Shown: piece after piece, positions 26,482-36,114 of the stretch
How positions within the stretch are numbered: the first letter of the stretch is position 1
How the letters are laid out: each line of letters opens with the position of its first letter
Source: Desulfobacteraceae bacterium
Lineage (GTDB): Bacteria; Desulfobacterota; DSM-4660; Desulfatiglandales; Desulfatiglandaceae
DNA length: 36,856 bases
NCBI GenBank assembly: GCA_030642205.1
Contig: DAOWOF010000003.1
Coordinates: 1 to 36,856 of the forward strand
Direction of reading: 5' to 3'
The notes under the pieces: generated by a model
Told to the model about the DNA's origin: nothing
The model's input: the letters and a program-made list of their open reading frames with translations, nothing else
Databases searched by the model: none
Translations under genes and position numbers: made by a program

Positions 26482-26820
26482 TCAATGATCATCCGTATCA
26501 GAGTAGGTATTCATTTCCTTTAGCATCTTTTTTGTAATCTTGCATGCTTTATCATATCTTATCAGACCCTTGTCAAGGAAGTCATCGGTTTGATTTTTGT
26601 TGACTTCCACAAATACGGCTTTTAATATAACGACCCTCTGATCAACAGCAGTTAATTGAGCATCTAATGAATCGTTATTATCATCTGCTGGCACAGAAGG
26701 GATTCCCATTAACATGCCCCAATATAGATTCTCTACATCTGGCAAGGCTCCAGGCTGACTAAAATCAACAGAATCCTTGAAATCATGGTAGGCCTTAATA
26801 AAGGCATCAGGATTGCTCAT
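26482..26820 (-). CDS. Hypothetical protein
   Basis: 112-aa ORF with soluble helical composition; no family recognised. Confidence 0.5.
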   Translation of the reverse strand: MSNPDAFIKAYHDFKDSVDFSQPGALPDVENLYWGMLMGIPSVPADDNNDSLDAQLTAVDQRVVILKAVFVEVNKNQTDDFLDKGLIRYDKACKITKKMLKEMNTYSDTDDH

Positions 26821-26836
26821 TTTTATTTTCCATAAA

Positions 26837-26981
26837 TAGTGTCTGAATAAAGACTGCTAATTCTTTCAATTTCTGTGCCAGTCTCAAATCTTAATCCTCA
26901 AAATACTTAATGTATTCCTGCGACTAGAATTTTTGCCTTCCTTGATACTGGAAAAATTTTCTGATTTTAGTTTGGATGCTA
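26837..26981. mobile_element. MITE-like palindromic element, copy C (~145 bp, internally shortened, core in opposite orientation)
   Basis: Left TAGTGTCTGAATAAAGACT; right (reverse complement) TAGCATCCAAACTAAAATCAG; core (reverse complement) CGCAGGAATACATTAAGTATTTTGAGGATTAAGATTTGAGACTGGCAC. Confidence 0.7.
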
Positions 26982-27096
26982 AATAGTTATTGAGTATACA
27001 ATCTATTAAAATAGTAGTAATCTACTATTCATGCCTATCAAAAGCAAGACTTATTGAACAAAACAAAGGAGAGATTTAAGCGGGAAAATTAAATCC

Positions 27097-27870
27097 ATGA
27101 TATTTCCTCAAATACTTAAACATCTCATTATTCTCCTGATGATTCCAGTACTTTTTAATGCCTGCATGAGCAGGAGGCATCATCTTCCTGATGAATTTAA
27201 TAAGCTTCAAAAACTTGAACCTTTATCCAGGCCCTATGAGATCAATGGAAAATGGTATTATCCTTTAGCTTCATCACATGGTTTTAAACAAATAGGATAT
27301 GCATCCTGGTATGGAGCCGATTTTCATGGAAAAAGAACAGCCAATGGTGAAATATATAACATGTATAAATTAAGTGCTGCTCATAAGACTCTTCCCCTTG
27401 GAACCTATCTTAAGGTACACAATCTCTCCAATGATAAAAAAATTGTTATCAGGGTTAATGATCGTGGCCCCTTTATAAAAGGAAGGGTTATTGACCTTTC
27501 TTATGCGGCAGCAAAAAAACTGGATATTCTTTTATCAGGAATTGCTAAAGTAAAGATTGAATCTATTGTGCCCAATCGTTCTCAATCACATTCAACTTTA
27601 GGCTATAACAATAATAAGATGAATAGCGGGATAGAGAAAACAGGTTTTGTTGTTCAAGTAAGCGCCTTCAAAATGATGAAAAATGCATACAAACTAGCCA
27701 ATAATCTGAAAAAACATTTTAAATCGGTAGATCTAATACTAAGCCATAAGAATGATGGTGATTTTTATAAAGTATGGGTTACCAATATTTTTATTTTAGA
27801 AAATGCTCATAAGGTTACGAGACAATTAAAAAAAATGGGTTTTAATGATGCCTTTATTCTTTGCCAGTAG
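27097..27870 (+). CDS. rlpA: RlpA-family septal ring lytic transglycosylase (DPBB plus SPOR domain)
   Basis: 257 aa lipoprotein-like; [63 protein letters not shown]-terminal SPOR-like [26 protein letters not shown]. Confidence 0.93.
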   Translation: MIFPQILKHLIILLMIPVLFNACMSRRHHLPDEFNKLQKLEPLSRPYEINGKWYYPLASSHGFKQIGYASWYGADFHGKRTANGEIYNMYKLSAAHKTLPLGTYLKVHNLSNDKKIVIRVNDRGPFIKGRVIDLSYAAAKKLDILLSGIAKVKIESIVPNRSQSHSTLGYNNNKMNSGIEKTGFVVQVSAFKMMKNAYKLANNLKKHFKSVDLILSHKNDGDFYKVWVTNIFILENAHKVTRQLKKMGFNDAFILCQ

Positions 27871-28150
27871 CTGTATTTATTTTTTCTCGTAAAATCCCGG
27901 ATATCCTGAACACAACAACTCTCCTGGCTCTCAATTGCAGATCTTCTGCAGTCTGCGGATTCCTTCCCCTTCGAGCGGCCTTGTGTTTTACCATGAATTT
28001 GCCAAAACCGCTTATGAGAATGTCTTCTTCCTCTTCCAATGTATGTTTAATAATTTCGAGTAGACTTTCTATTGCATTACGAGATTGTTTTTTACTCATA
28101 CCAACTTGAGAATAAATGCTGTTAATAATATCTTCTTTGGATAAAGTCAC
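27854..28150 (-). CDS. HU/IHF-family DNA-binding protein (IHF alpha-like)
   Basis: 98 aa; [92 protein letters not shown]. Confidence 0.92.
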   Translation of the reverse strand: MTLSKEDIINSIYSQVGMSKKQSRNAIESLLEIIKHTLEEEEDILISGFGKFMVKHKAARRGRNPQTAEDLQLRARRVVVFRISGILREKINTATGKE

Positions 28151-28324
28151 TTAAGATTCCTCTCATTAGAGTTTGCATGACATCTCAAATAATATATGCC
28201 TGATTTTGGGAAACTAGTGTAGTATCATGTATCAAATGTTTAATGTGAAAGAAAGTGGAATACCTCCCATGTTATTCCTGTAAACACGGCAATCCAGTAT
28301 TCCTGGCTGCTTTGGCTTTTCTGG

Positions 28325-28344
28325 ATTCCCGCATTCGCGGGAAT
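28325..28344. repeat. ATTCCCGC-N4-GCGGGAAT palindrome (dRS3-like interspersed repeat type)
   Basis: CTGGATTCCCGCATTCGCGGGAATGACGG; perfect 8-bp arms. Confidence 0.75.
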
Positions 28345-28602
28345 GACGGCCATATTTGCGAGATTATATAAATGACATGACATTAGTCTAGAATGATACA
28401 AATATATGAGGCATCCTTTTGCACCACCCCTGATGGAGAATCCTCCAGGGAATATGTATAAGCCGTCACGGCCTTGGACTCAAAAGGCACCCAAAAAAAT
28501 TGTAAAAAGACATAGTTACTCATGGTAAGAGTGGTGTCAAGGCTTTTATGCGCTTAGAGCATTGAAATCATATCAATTTTATTGAAATATAAGATTTTTG
28601 TC

Positions 28603-29139
28603 TTAGGAGTTGTCCGGAAGTGACTTGAACATCTCGCATCTCATATTCAGGTCATTTTTGGCTATCTTTTCCTTTAATTTTCGGTCAACAAAATCAGGGA
28701 TAAGACCGCTTATATCGCCTCCTAATTTGGCGGCCTCCTTTATCAATGTGGAGCTGGTATAAAACCATTTATAATCAGTCATCAAAAAGATTGACTGGAC
28801 ATCACGATTAAATTTACGATTTATTAATGCCATTTGGAACTCATATTCAAAATCTGAAAGCGCACGAAGGCCTCTTAATATAACATTTGCATTTTTTTTA
28901 ACAGCATAATCTACAACCAGGCCATCAAATGTATCAACTTCGATATTATGAAGCCCATTTACTGCCTTGCCTATCATATCGATTCTTTCATCCAGAGTAA
29001 AAAAAGGACGTTTTTGAGGATTATTTAAAATAGCAATGACCAACTTATCAAATATTTTAACCGCACGTTTAACAATACTTAAATGTCCGTTGGTTATTGG
29101 ATCAAAAGTTCCTGGGTAGATAGCGATTCTTCCGCTCAT
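28603..29139 (-). CDS. coaD: Phosphopantetheine adenylyltransferase
   Basis: 178 aa; IAIYPGTFDPITNGHLSIVKRAVKIFD, VILRGLRALSDFEYEFQMALINRK, YTSSTLIKEAAKLGGDISGLIP. Confidence 0.97.
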   Translation of the reverse strand: MSGRIAIYPGTFDPITNGHLSIVKRAVKIFDKLVIAILNNPQKRPFFTLDERIDMIGKAVNGLHNIEVDTFDGLVVDYAVKKNANVILRGLRALSDFEYEFQMALINRKFNRDVQSIFLMTDYKWFYTSSTLIKEAAKLGGDISGLIPDFVDRKLKEKIAKNDLNMRCEMFKSLPDNS

Positions 29140-29702
29140 ACTTTTTTCCTCATTTTTTTGTAGATATTTATTTTTGTATCTCCATATATCCTTATGTCAG
29201 ACATCTCTAAATCGCCATAGAAGGAAGATAAAACCTCATGTTTAGAAGATTCTGCAATAACTTTCGCATTAGCAGAAAGGATTTTTCCTTCAGAGAGCTG
29301 TTCTAATAAAGATGGTAAATAATCCTTTCTATAGGGAGGATCAATAAAAACCAAATAAAAAGTTTTATATTTGAATAAATGATTTTGTAATAGGCCTTTT
29401 TTTAGATCTCTTCGTAAAATTTGGCCTATATCTACATAACCACATTGAACAAGATTTTTTTTTATAAGGTTTATTGCCTTTTGAGAATTATCAATAAACA
29501 GGGCATTCTTCGCGTTACGACTTAAGGCCTCAAGGCCTAAACTGCCAATGCCGGCAAAGAGATCCAGAACTTTCATGTTGCTCAAATCATGACCTATGAT
29601 ATTAAAGATAGCCTCTCTGACACGATCTGATGTCGGCCGGGTATTCAACCCCTTGGGAGGGAATAAATTTCTGCCACTTATATGTCCGCCTGTAATCCTC
29701 AT
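29136..29702 (-). CDS. rsmD: 16S rRNA (guanine966-N2)-methyltransferase; start likely at the internal MRITGG rather than the ORF-track ATG at 29735
   Basis: MRITGGHISGRNLFPPKGLNTRPTSDRVREAIFNII, LDLFAGIGSLGLEALSR, FIDPPY; 4-bp overlap with coaD. Confidence 0.93.
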   Translation of the reverse strand: MRITGGHISGRNLFPPKGLNTRPTSDRVREAIFNIIGHDLSNMKVLDLFAGIGSLGLEALSRNAKNALFIDNSQKAINLIKKNLVQCGYVDIGQILRRDLKKGLLQNHLFKYKTFYLVFIDPPYRKDYLPSLLEQLSEGKILSANAKVIAESSKHEVLSSFYGDLEMSDIRIYGDTKINIYKKMRKKV

Positions 29703-29740
29703 TAAATATAGTGTAAAATTTGAGCCTGACAACAAAATTG

Positions 29741-29870
29741 GTCAGATAAGCACAGACCTCGAAAGAAGATGTTTTGTAATGGTTTCAATGTATTTGTGGT
29801 ATCTTGGGGATTCAAATTTGGGCCTGATACATAAATAGTGCCTGAACAAAGACTATCTTTTCGAAGTCTG
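29741..29870. repeat. Degenerate/rearranged copy of the MITE-like element
   Basis: CAGATAAGCACAGACCTCGAAA (inverted TCGAAGTCTGCRCTTATCTG), degenerate core TATTTGTGGTATCTTGGGGATTCAAATTTG, then TAGTGCCTGAACAAAGACTATCTTTTCGAAGTCTG from 29836. Confidence 0.55.
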
Positions 29871-29945
29871 ATTTCGTGACAGACCTTAGGTTTGTTTGAT
29901 CTGAAAATGCAAAATTCGGCATCGTTCCTAACCTAAAGTTCCTCA

Positions 29946-30728
29946 TTAATTGGGGGGGGGATTCTCCATGTCAAAACCACTTGAGGTTTTTCTTTTATGT
30001 ATGCGATATATAGTTAATATTGGTCCTAATATAATATAGGTTGTCGCTATAAAAAATAGCATTATTTTAGGTTTATAGGCAATTACCAGCAAGATCAGGA
30101 TTACAGTCACCAAGACATTGAACGGCTTCTGCCGTTTAAAATTAAATTCTTTAAAACTCAAATAATCAACAGTACTTACCATCAAGAAAGACAAGATATA
30201 GATCATTATAATAACAAGAATATCCTTAAAACCTGTTAATCCGCCAATGGTAGAAGTAAAAAGGATTAATGACGAAATAAAGCTGGCTGCTATGGGAATA
30301 GGCAGCCCTTTAAAATAGTTGGCTTCAACACTGCTTTTTTGAACATTAAAACGAGCCAATCGCAGAGCTCCACAGATCACATACATAAAACAAGCCAACC
30401 ATCCCAGACGTCCAAATGGTTCCAGTGCCCATTCAAAAGCCAATATCGCTGGAGCCACTCCAAATGCTACCAAATCGGACAAAGAATCATATTCTGTCCC
30501 AAACTGGCTTGTGGTATTTGTAAAACGGGCAACCCTGCCATCAAGACCATCCAGAAAACATGCAATAATAATGGCAATTGCTGCTGTTTCATAGGCCCCC
30601 TGAATACTCGATATAATTGCATAGAATCCGCAAAACAGACTTGCGGAAGTGATTAAATTGGGGATAACGTAAATACCCTTCTTGCTTGCAAGCCGATGAT
30701 TCATATTGTATTTTGCCCTCATGTTCAA
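29946..30728 (-). CDS. pssA: CDP-diacylglycerol--serine O-phosphatidyltransferase
   Basis: 260 aa; IPNLITSASLFCGFYAI, CFLDGLDGRVARFTNTTSQFGTEYDSLSDLVAFGVAPAI. Confidence 0.95.
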   Translation of the reverse strand: MNMRAKYNMNHRLASKKGIYVIPNLITSASLFCGFYAIISSIQGAYETAAIAIIIACFLDGLDGRVARFTNTTSQFGTEYDSLSDLVAFGVAPAILAFEWALEPFGRLGWLACFMYVICGALRLARFNVQKSSVEANYFKGLPIPIAASFISSLILFTSTIGGLTGFKDILVIIMIYILSFLMVSTVDYLSFKEFNFKRQKPFNVLVTVILILLVIAYKPKIMLFFIATTYIILGPILTIYRIHKRKTSSGFDMENPPPN

Positions 30729-31429
30729 TATCCTATTATTGTAGTTCCAGCTTTTACCTTTTGTCCGACCTTGACAATAATCTTACTATCTTCAGGAAGA
30801 AAGACCTCTAATCTTGAACCAAACCGAATAAGACCAAAGCGTTGACCTGCTTTCATCTCTTCTTCCTTTTTAACCCAACAGACAATCCTTCTTGCAATTA
30901 GACCCGCGATCTGAATAACCGCAATCTTTCTGCCATCCATGGCTTCCAAAATAATTAGATTATTTTCATTTAGCTGGGATGCCTTATCCAAATTTGCTGA
31001 AAAAAATTTACCTGGGTTATAGGTGATGTTTTTTATTGTGCCAGTAATGGGACTCCTGTTAACATGAACATTAAATATAGTCATAAAAATGCTGATTTTA
31101 ACCGCTGGTTGGTTAATTGGGTTTTGGCTATTATTAATGGTTCTGATCTCAATTATTTTTCCATCTGCCGGTGTTAGAACCGCATTCCCTGCAGCATCAT
31201 GGTATCGTTCAGGATCTCTGAAAAAATAGACAATAAATAAGCTTAGAATTCCTGTACAGATAGCCAAATAAATTGCTCCTGTCCAAATAAGAATACAGGT
31301 TACAAGAGATGATATCAAAATAAAAGGCAGCCCTTCTTTTGCCACTGGCCATTTATTATTAATGTGCGCATGATTAACCGCATGGCCTTGAGGGACATTT
31401 ATTTCACTCTTATTAAAATCAGATTCCAT
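30725..31429 (-). CDS. psd: Phosphatidylserine decarboxylase (short, archaetidylserine-decarboxylase-like)
   Basis: 234 aa; FFRDPER, ADGKIIEI, FMTIFNVHVNRSPITGTI, GLIRFGSRLEVFLP self-processing region; overlaps pssA by 4 bp. Confidence 0.93.
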   Translation of the reverse strand: MESDFNKSEINVPQGHAVNHAHINNKWPVAKEGLPFILISSLVTCILIWTGAIYLAICTGILSLFIVYFFRDPERYHDAAGNAVLTPADGKIIEIRTINNSQNPINQPAVKISIFMTIFNVHVNRSPITGTIKNITYNPGKFFSANLDKASQLNENNLIILEAMDGRKIAVIQIAGLIARRIVCWVKKEEEMKAGQRFGLIRFGSRLEVFLPEDSKIIVKVGQKVKAGTTIIGY

Positions 31430-31572
31430 AAATTATGATCTTCCAAATATACTTTTTGGATTGAATAGCATATTGTTTTTTACTGATTATTATATTGCTT
31501 GCCTGATCTTTGTCAACATAGGAATCTTTTTTGATGCTACCTCAAGGATATGAATCCCGTTTATTTTAAGTA

Positions 31573-32283
31573 TCAGGAAAAATGATTTTGTGAAAGATAT
31601 TTATTGACACGAATATCAGGAGGGTTCAGATAGCAAGGCTCCAGGAGATCAGGATCATCGAAATCTTTTGCATTGAATCTCTTTAATCCAATAGAACCGG
31701 TTGTAATGGACTTGAGCCCCCAACAATGGGCAGGGGCCATATGAGCCTTGGAGCCAAAACTTTGTTTAAGTATCTCTACCTGCTTAGTAAAATTATTACC
31801 TATAAAAACTGTTGGGGTCTTTAAATACTTAGATAGATCAAAGATGTTGATAGACTCATCGTATCGAGTCCTTTCAAGTTCCGATTTTCTATTCCATCTA
31901 AATTGTGCAGTAAAGAGTTCTTCTTTCCTGGAATCGAGGACAGGAGTTATAAGGCTGTCCGGACAATAAAATTGATTAGCCATACCCTCCATTGTAGAAA
32001 CACCAATAATAGGGATATCCAGCCCATGGCATAAACCCTTGGCAAAGGCAAGGCCAAGCCTCAGTCCGGTAAAACTTCCAGGCCCACGGGCTACAATAAT
32101 CCCTTGCAGATCTTTGACTTTAAAGCCTCCCGAAGTAATGATAAAATCAAAAGATGCCAGCAGGGGATTAAAATTACGATCACCTTTTGATAGTTCATAA
32201 TTTGCCAGAACATTTCCATCTTTGCTTAAAAGGGACAGACTGAATGCAAAAGATGATGTATTAATACTTAAAATCATTTCCAA
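31573..32283 (-). CDS. tsaB: tRNA threonylcarbamoyladenosine biosynthesis protein TsaB
   Basis: 236 aa; ILSINTSSFAFSLSLL, IIVARGPGSFTGLRLGLAFAKGLCHGLDIPIIGVSTMEGMA. Confidence 0.93.
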   Translation of the reverse strand: MEMILSINTSSFAFSLSLLSKDGNVLANYELSKGDRNFNPLLASFDFIITSGGFKVKDLQGIIVARGPGSFTGLRLGLAFAKGLCHGLDIPIIGVSTMEGMANQFYCPDSLITPVLDSRKEELFTAQFRWNRKSELERTRYDESINIFDLSKYLKTPTVFIGNNFTKQVEILKQSFGSKAHMAPAHCWGLKSITTGSIGLKRFNAKDFDDPDLLEPCYLNPPDIRVNKYLSQNHFS

Positions 32284-32285
32284 TA

Positions 32286-33392
32286 TTATCCAAATAGCTT
32301 CTGAAAGACATTCATACGGTCAAGATCATTATATGTTATAGTAAGCATCAAGGCAATTAAAGCAAAAAAACCGGCTTTCATTGCCCATTCCCGGGTTTTT
32401 TGTCCAAGCGGCCGGCCTAAAAGTAATTCTAATAGAAGAAATATAATAACGCCACCATCGAGGATAGGGATCGGGAAGAGGTTAATAATCCCTAAATTAA
32501 CACTTATGATGGCTGTAAAAGGTATCAGATTCAGATAACTCTTTTGAGCCAGTTCCCCTGTCATTTGACCTATCAAGATTGGTCCTCCTATGTTGTTAAA
32601 GGGGATCTTGCCCTGGAAAATCTTACCTAACAAGACACAAGTCAACTTAATCCATCTCCATGTCTCTTTAAAGCTCTCTTCAAAGGCCTGGAAGATTCCT
32701 GTTTCCAGGGTATTCATTTTACCTGTGGAAATAATCCCTATTAATTTTGTTTTAATTTCTTCACCAAATTCATTTTTTAAAGTACCTGTTTTCGGTATAA
32801 TGTTTATATCAAGTATTTTATCACCACGTTGAACTGTGAGTGTTACGGGTTCATCACCACTGGATTGCACATGTCCTTTTATATCAGACCAATTATTTAA
32901 TGGTCGGCCTTGAATTGCAATAATCAAGTCACCTTTTTCCAGACCGGCCTTTTGAGCGGGGGAATTTTCTCTAACCTGACCAATCTCGGTACTCATAACC
33001 TTAATGCCGGATACAATATGAATTCCTGAAAAAAGTAGAAAGGCTAAAACAAGATTGAAAATTGGACCCGCAGCTACAATGGCAATCCTCTGAAACACCG
33101 GTTTTTTGTTAAAGGCCCTTTCCTCTTCTTCTGGTGATAAATCTAATGGGTCGTCATCATTGGGATCTTCTTCACCCAACATTTTCACAAACCCGCCTAA
33201 AGGAAAAAAACGAATGGAGTACTCTGTTTCACCCATATCCTTTTTTAATAATATCGGACCAAAACCTAAAGCGAATTTTTCTACTTTAACACCATAAAAT
33301 TTAGCTACCAAAAAATGCCCTAGCTCATGAAAGAATATGAGCATTCCAAGCACCAGGATAAAAGGAATTAAATAATATGTAATAATAGTCAT
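32286..33392 (-). CDS. rseP: RIP metalloprotease RseP
   Basis: 368 aa; FFHELGHFLVAKFYGVKVEKFALGFGP, PDZ segment, NLFPIPILDGGVIIFLLLE. Confidence 0.96.
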   Translation of the reverse strand: MTIITYYLIPFILVLGMLIFFHELGHFLVAKFYGVKVEKFALGFGPILLKKDMGETEYSIRFFPLGGFVKMLGEEDPNDDDPLDLSPEEEERAFNKKPVFQRIAIVAAGPIFNLVLAFLLFSGIHIVSGIKVMSTEIGQVRENSPAQKAGLEKGDLIIAIQGRPLNNWSDIKGHVQSSGDEPVTLTVQRGDKILDINIIPKTGTLKNEFGEEIKTKLIGIISTGKMNTLETGIFQAFEESFKETWRWIKLTCVLLGKIFQGKIPFNNIGGPILIGQMTGELAQKSYLNLIPFTAIISVNLGIINLFPIPILDGGVIIFLLLELLLGRPLGQKTREWAMKAGFFALIALMLTITYNDLDRMNVFQKLFG

Positions 33393-33417
33393 ATCTTTGC
33401 CTCATATAGGAATTAAG

Positions 33418-33574
33418 TCGTGCCCGAACGAAAACTGTTTTTTCGAAGTCTGCGCTTATCTTGTCAATCTCTGCATCAGATAAGAATTTTAATCCTCAAA
33501 ATACCCAATCTATTTCTGCGGTTAAAATTTTGATCTGTCCTTGACAAAAAATCCTGGTTTTCTTTCAAACACTA
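33418..33574. mobile_element. MITE-like palindromic element, copy D (~157 bp), between dxr and rseP
   Basis: Left TCGTGCCCGAACGAAAACTGTTTTTTCGAAGTCTGCGCTTATCTTGTC; right (reverse complement) TAGTGTTTGAAAGAAAACCAG; core (reverse complement) AAAATTTTAACCGCAGAAATAGATTGGGTATTTTGAGGATTAAAATTCT. Confidence 0.75.
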
Positions 33575-33900
33575 AGAATATCAATTGCAAAAAAACAAGT
33601 TGGATGGACTTGTGAAAAATCTATAAAACAGGCCGGGGAGGATTAATAACACTCATCCGCCTCGTAAGCAACACTTATTTTGTGACAGACCCTAAGAACG
33701 GAAAATACATGAAATTTGCAATAAGAGTGCCAGTAAGTCACTCAATATAATATTATCAATCCCCATGCCCTGGAAGGTAGAATAAAAGATGAAAGATGCT
33801 AATACATTTAATGTCTTCAGGATTAGCATTTGTATATGGGAAAAGATCTGTGGCCAAAATTGGCCTTTTAATATGTTTTTTGAAAGCGATAAATACTTTA

Positions 33901-35058
33901 TTAAAGATCTTTAATAAATTTCAGGGCATATTTACGCGCCCATGAATCCGCTTCCAAAACAGTATCAATGCTATCAAGTGATACTATCTTATGAGATGCC
34001 ATCGTCTTTGAAATAACATTGGGGATATCAAGGAATCGAATATTTTCATTGAGAAAAGATTCCACTGCAATTTCATTTGCTCCATTAAGAACAACTGGCA
34101 TGGTTCCACCATGTTTAGCAGCCTGTAATGCCAAGGCCAGACATGGAAAAATTTCCATGTCCGGCCTCTTAAAGGTAAGACTGCCAATCTGATCAAGATC
34201 CACTGGAGGAAGGTCATTTTTCAAATGGCGGGGAAAAGAAAGGGCATAAGAAATAGGAAGCATCATATCAGGTATCCCTAACTGGGCAATAACTGAGCCA
34301 TCAGTATATTCAACCATAGAATGAATAATACTTTGAGGATGAATGAGGATAGAGATCTGTTCCATTTCAAGATCAAAGAACCATTTAGCTTCAATTGCCT
34401 CAAATCCTTTGTTCATCATGGTCGCCGAATCAATGCTGATTTTTTTGCCCATACTCCAATTTGGATGTTCGAGTGCCTGTGCGGGTGTCACTGAAACCAT
34501 GTCATTTAAAGATTGGTCTCTGAATGGTCCTCCTGATGCAGTCAGGATTACTCTGCTAAGGTCCTTTCTTGGATGCCCTTGAAGGGACTGGAGAATAGCA
34601 CTGTGCTCACTATCTATAGGCAGGACCGAAACCCCCATTTCTTTGGCCTTGTTCATAACCAGCGGTCCAGCCATGACCATGGTTTCCTTATTGGCTAAAG
34701 CTATATTTTTGGCTGCGCAAATACCTGCATATGTTGGTAAAAGACCTGCTGCTCCGGTCATTGCAGAAATAAGAGTATCTATCTCATCCATAGTAGCCAA
34801 GCGCTCATAGCCTTTACTACCAAACAAAATATCCGGAATTCGATTTGGATTGAGCCTTTTTTTTAGCATAAGGGCAAGATTCTCATCCAGAACCGCGACT
34901 GCTTTAGGATGAAAAGTTTCAATCTGTTCTGCGAGAAGTTCAATGTTCTTACCTGCTCCTAGGGCAATAACTTTATATTTCTCAGGATTATTTTTTATTA
35001 CCCTAAGTGTAGTTACTCCAATAGAACCGGTAGACCCTAATATCGTTATTTTTTTCAT
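33901..35058 (-). CDS. dxr: 1-deoxy-D-xylulose-5-phosphate reductoisomerase
   Basis: 385 aa; ILGSTGSIGVTTLRVI, ALANKETMVMAGPL, PIDSEHSAILQSLQG, LTASGGPFRD, HPNWSMGKKISIDSATMMNKGFEAIEAKWFF. Confidence 0.97.
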   Translation of the reverse strand: MKKITILGSTGSIGVTTLRVIKNNPEKYKVIALGAGKNIELLAEQIETFHPKAVAVLDENLALMLKKRLNPNRIPDILFGSKGYERLATMDEIDTLISAMTGAAGLLPTYAGICAAKNIALANKETMVMAGPLVMNKAKEMGVSVLPIDSEHSAILQSLQGHPRKDLSRVILTASGGPFRDQSLNDMVSVTPAQALEHPNWSMGKKISIDSATMMNKGFEAIEAKWFFDLEMEQISILIHPQSIIHSMVEYTDGSVIAQLGIPDMMLPISYALSFPRHLKNDLPPVDLDQIGSLTFKRPDMEIFPCLALALQAAKHGGTMPVVLNGANEIAVESFLNENIRFLDIPNVISKTMASHKIVSLDSIDTVLEADSWARKYALKFIKDL

Positions 35059-35170
35059 GTTGGCCCATATTTGGTTATGATTAATCGAAATATTTGCTAA
35101 AAGCTATAATAAGGTTATTTTTTGATTTCTGGTTTGCAATACATATCCCCCAAGAAAAAACATTATAATC

Positions 35171-36001
35171 TTATCTCAAATTCAGGTATATATAGAGAAT
35201 CGGAATTGAAAAAATAAGGCCATCAATCCTATCCAGGATGCCACCATGACCTGGAAGAATAGTCCCTGAATCTTTGATACCATGATTTCGTTTTAGCATC
35301 GATTCAGATAAATCACCAATCTGACTGATAACAGAAAGGCTTAGTATCAGAGCAAATGTCTTGGGATTAAAGGTATCAATATGAGTAATTTTAAGAAAAA
35401 TGTTGCCAAACATCAGACTGCTTATTAAGCTTCCTACAGCACCTTCCCATGTCTTTTTAGGGCTTATTGCCTTATATAATTTATGTTTACCAAAAAATCG
35501 TCCAAAATAGAATCCTCCTGTATCAGTCGCGAAAATAACAACCAGCAGAAAAGCAATCCATATTTTACCATTAGGCATAATATCGATTAGTATTAGCATG
35601 GCCAAAGGAATTACCAGATAAAAAGGTCCCATAGCAGCCATGCCTATCTCGGATGTAACAGCTTGCTGTTTGGTGGAAGGATTTAACATATACCAAACCA
35701 TGGGGATAAAGACCCATAAAGTAAGGATTGCTGGCGCGAGTAAAATTTTGTGTAAATAAATTATCTGAAATAATAAAAAGGCCACTAAGAAGCTTGTTAT
35801 CTTGATGATTTTAGGAAGATCAGGTGAGGTAATAGCATAAAACTCTTCAAGAGATAGCAGGGATATAAGGTAAAGAAAAAGGTAAAATAGCCAGCGAGGT
35901 CCAAAGCCAATCATAAAGACCAGGAGAGGAATAGCCACTAAGGCTGTTAGCCAACGCTTTAAATGCATTCTTTCAAGATTCTCCCAAACAACACCGTTCA
36001 T
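35171..36001 (-). CDS. cdsA: Phosphatidate cytidylyltransferase
   Basis: 276 aa; polytopic; DTGGFYFGRFFGKHKLYKAISPKKTWEGAVGSL, SQIGDLSESMLKRNHGIKDSGTILPGHGGILDRIDGLIFSIP. Confidence 0.96.
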   Translation of the reverse strand: MNGVVWENLERMHLKRWLTALVAIPLLVFMIGFGPRWLFYLFLYLISLLSLEEFYAITSPDLPKIIKITSFLVAFLLFQIIYLHKILLAPAILTLWVFIPMVWYMLNPSTKQQAVTSEIGMAAMGPFYLVIPLAMLILIDIMPNGKIWIAFLLVVIFATDTGGFYFGRFFGKHKLYKAISPKKTWEGAVGSLISSLMFGNIFLKITHIDTFNPKTFALILSLSVISQIGDLSESMLKRNHGIKDSGTILPGHGGILDRIDGLIFSIPILYIYLNLR

Positions 36002-36020
36002 TCAAATTTTAAGGATAGTA

Positions 36021-36067
36021 TTTTTTTAACCGCATTACATTGAGTGTTTTGAGAATTCAAATTTGAA
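36021..36067. repeat. Isolated core of the MITE-like family, copy E (no recognisable TIRs)
   Basis: TTTTTTTAACCGCATTACATTGAGTGTTTTGAGAATTCAAATTTGAA resembles the copy B core. Confidence 0.5.
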
Positions 36068-36114
36068 CAAAACGTAACAATTGTAAAAATTCACCGATCG
36101 TGAATCGAGACTAT

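Noticed and set aside
16815-36067. Recurring palindromic repeats as a CRISPR array
   Set aside because: Copies are kilobases apart, have no regular spacers, have terminal inverted repeats, and no cas genes are present.
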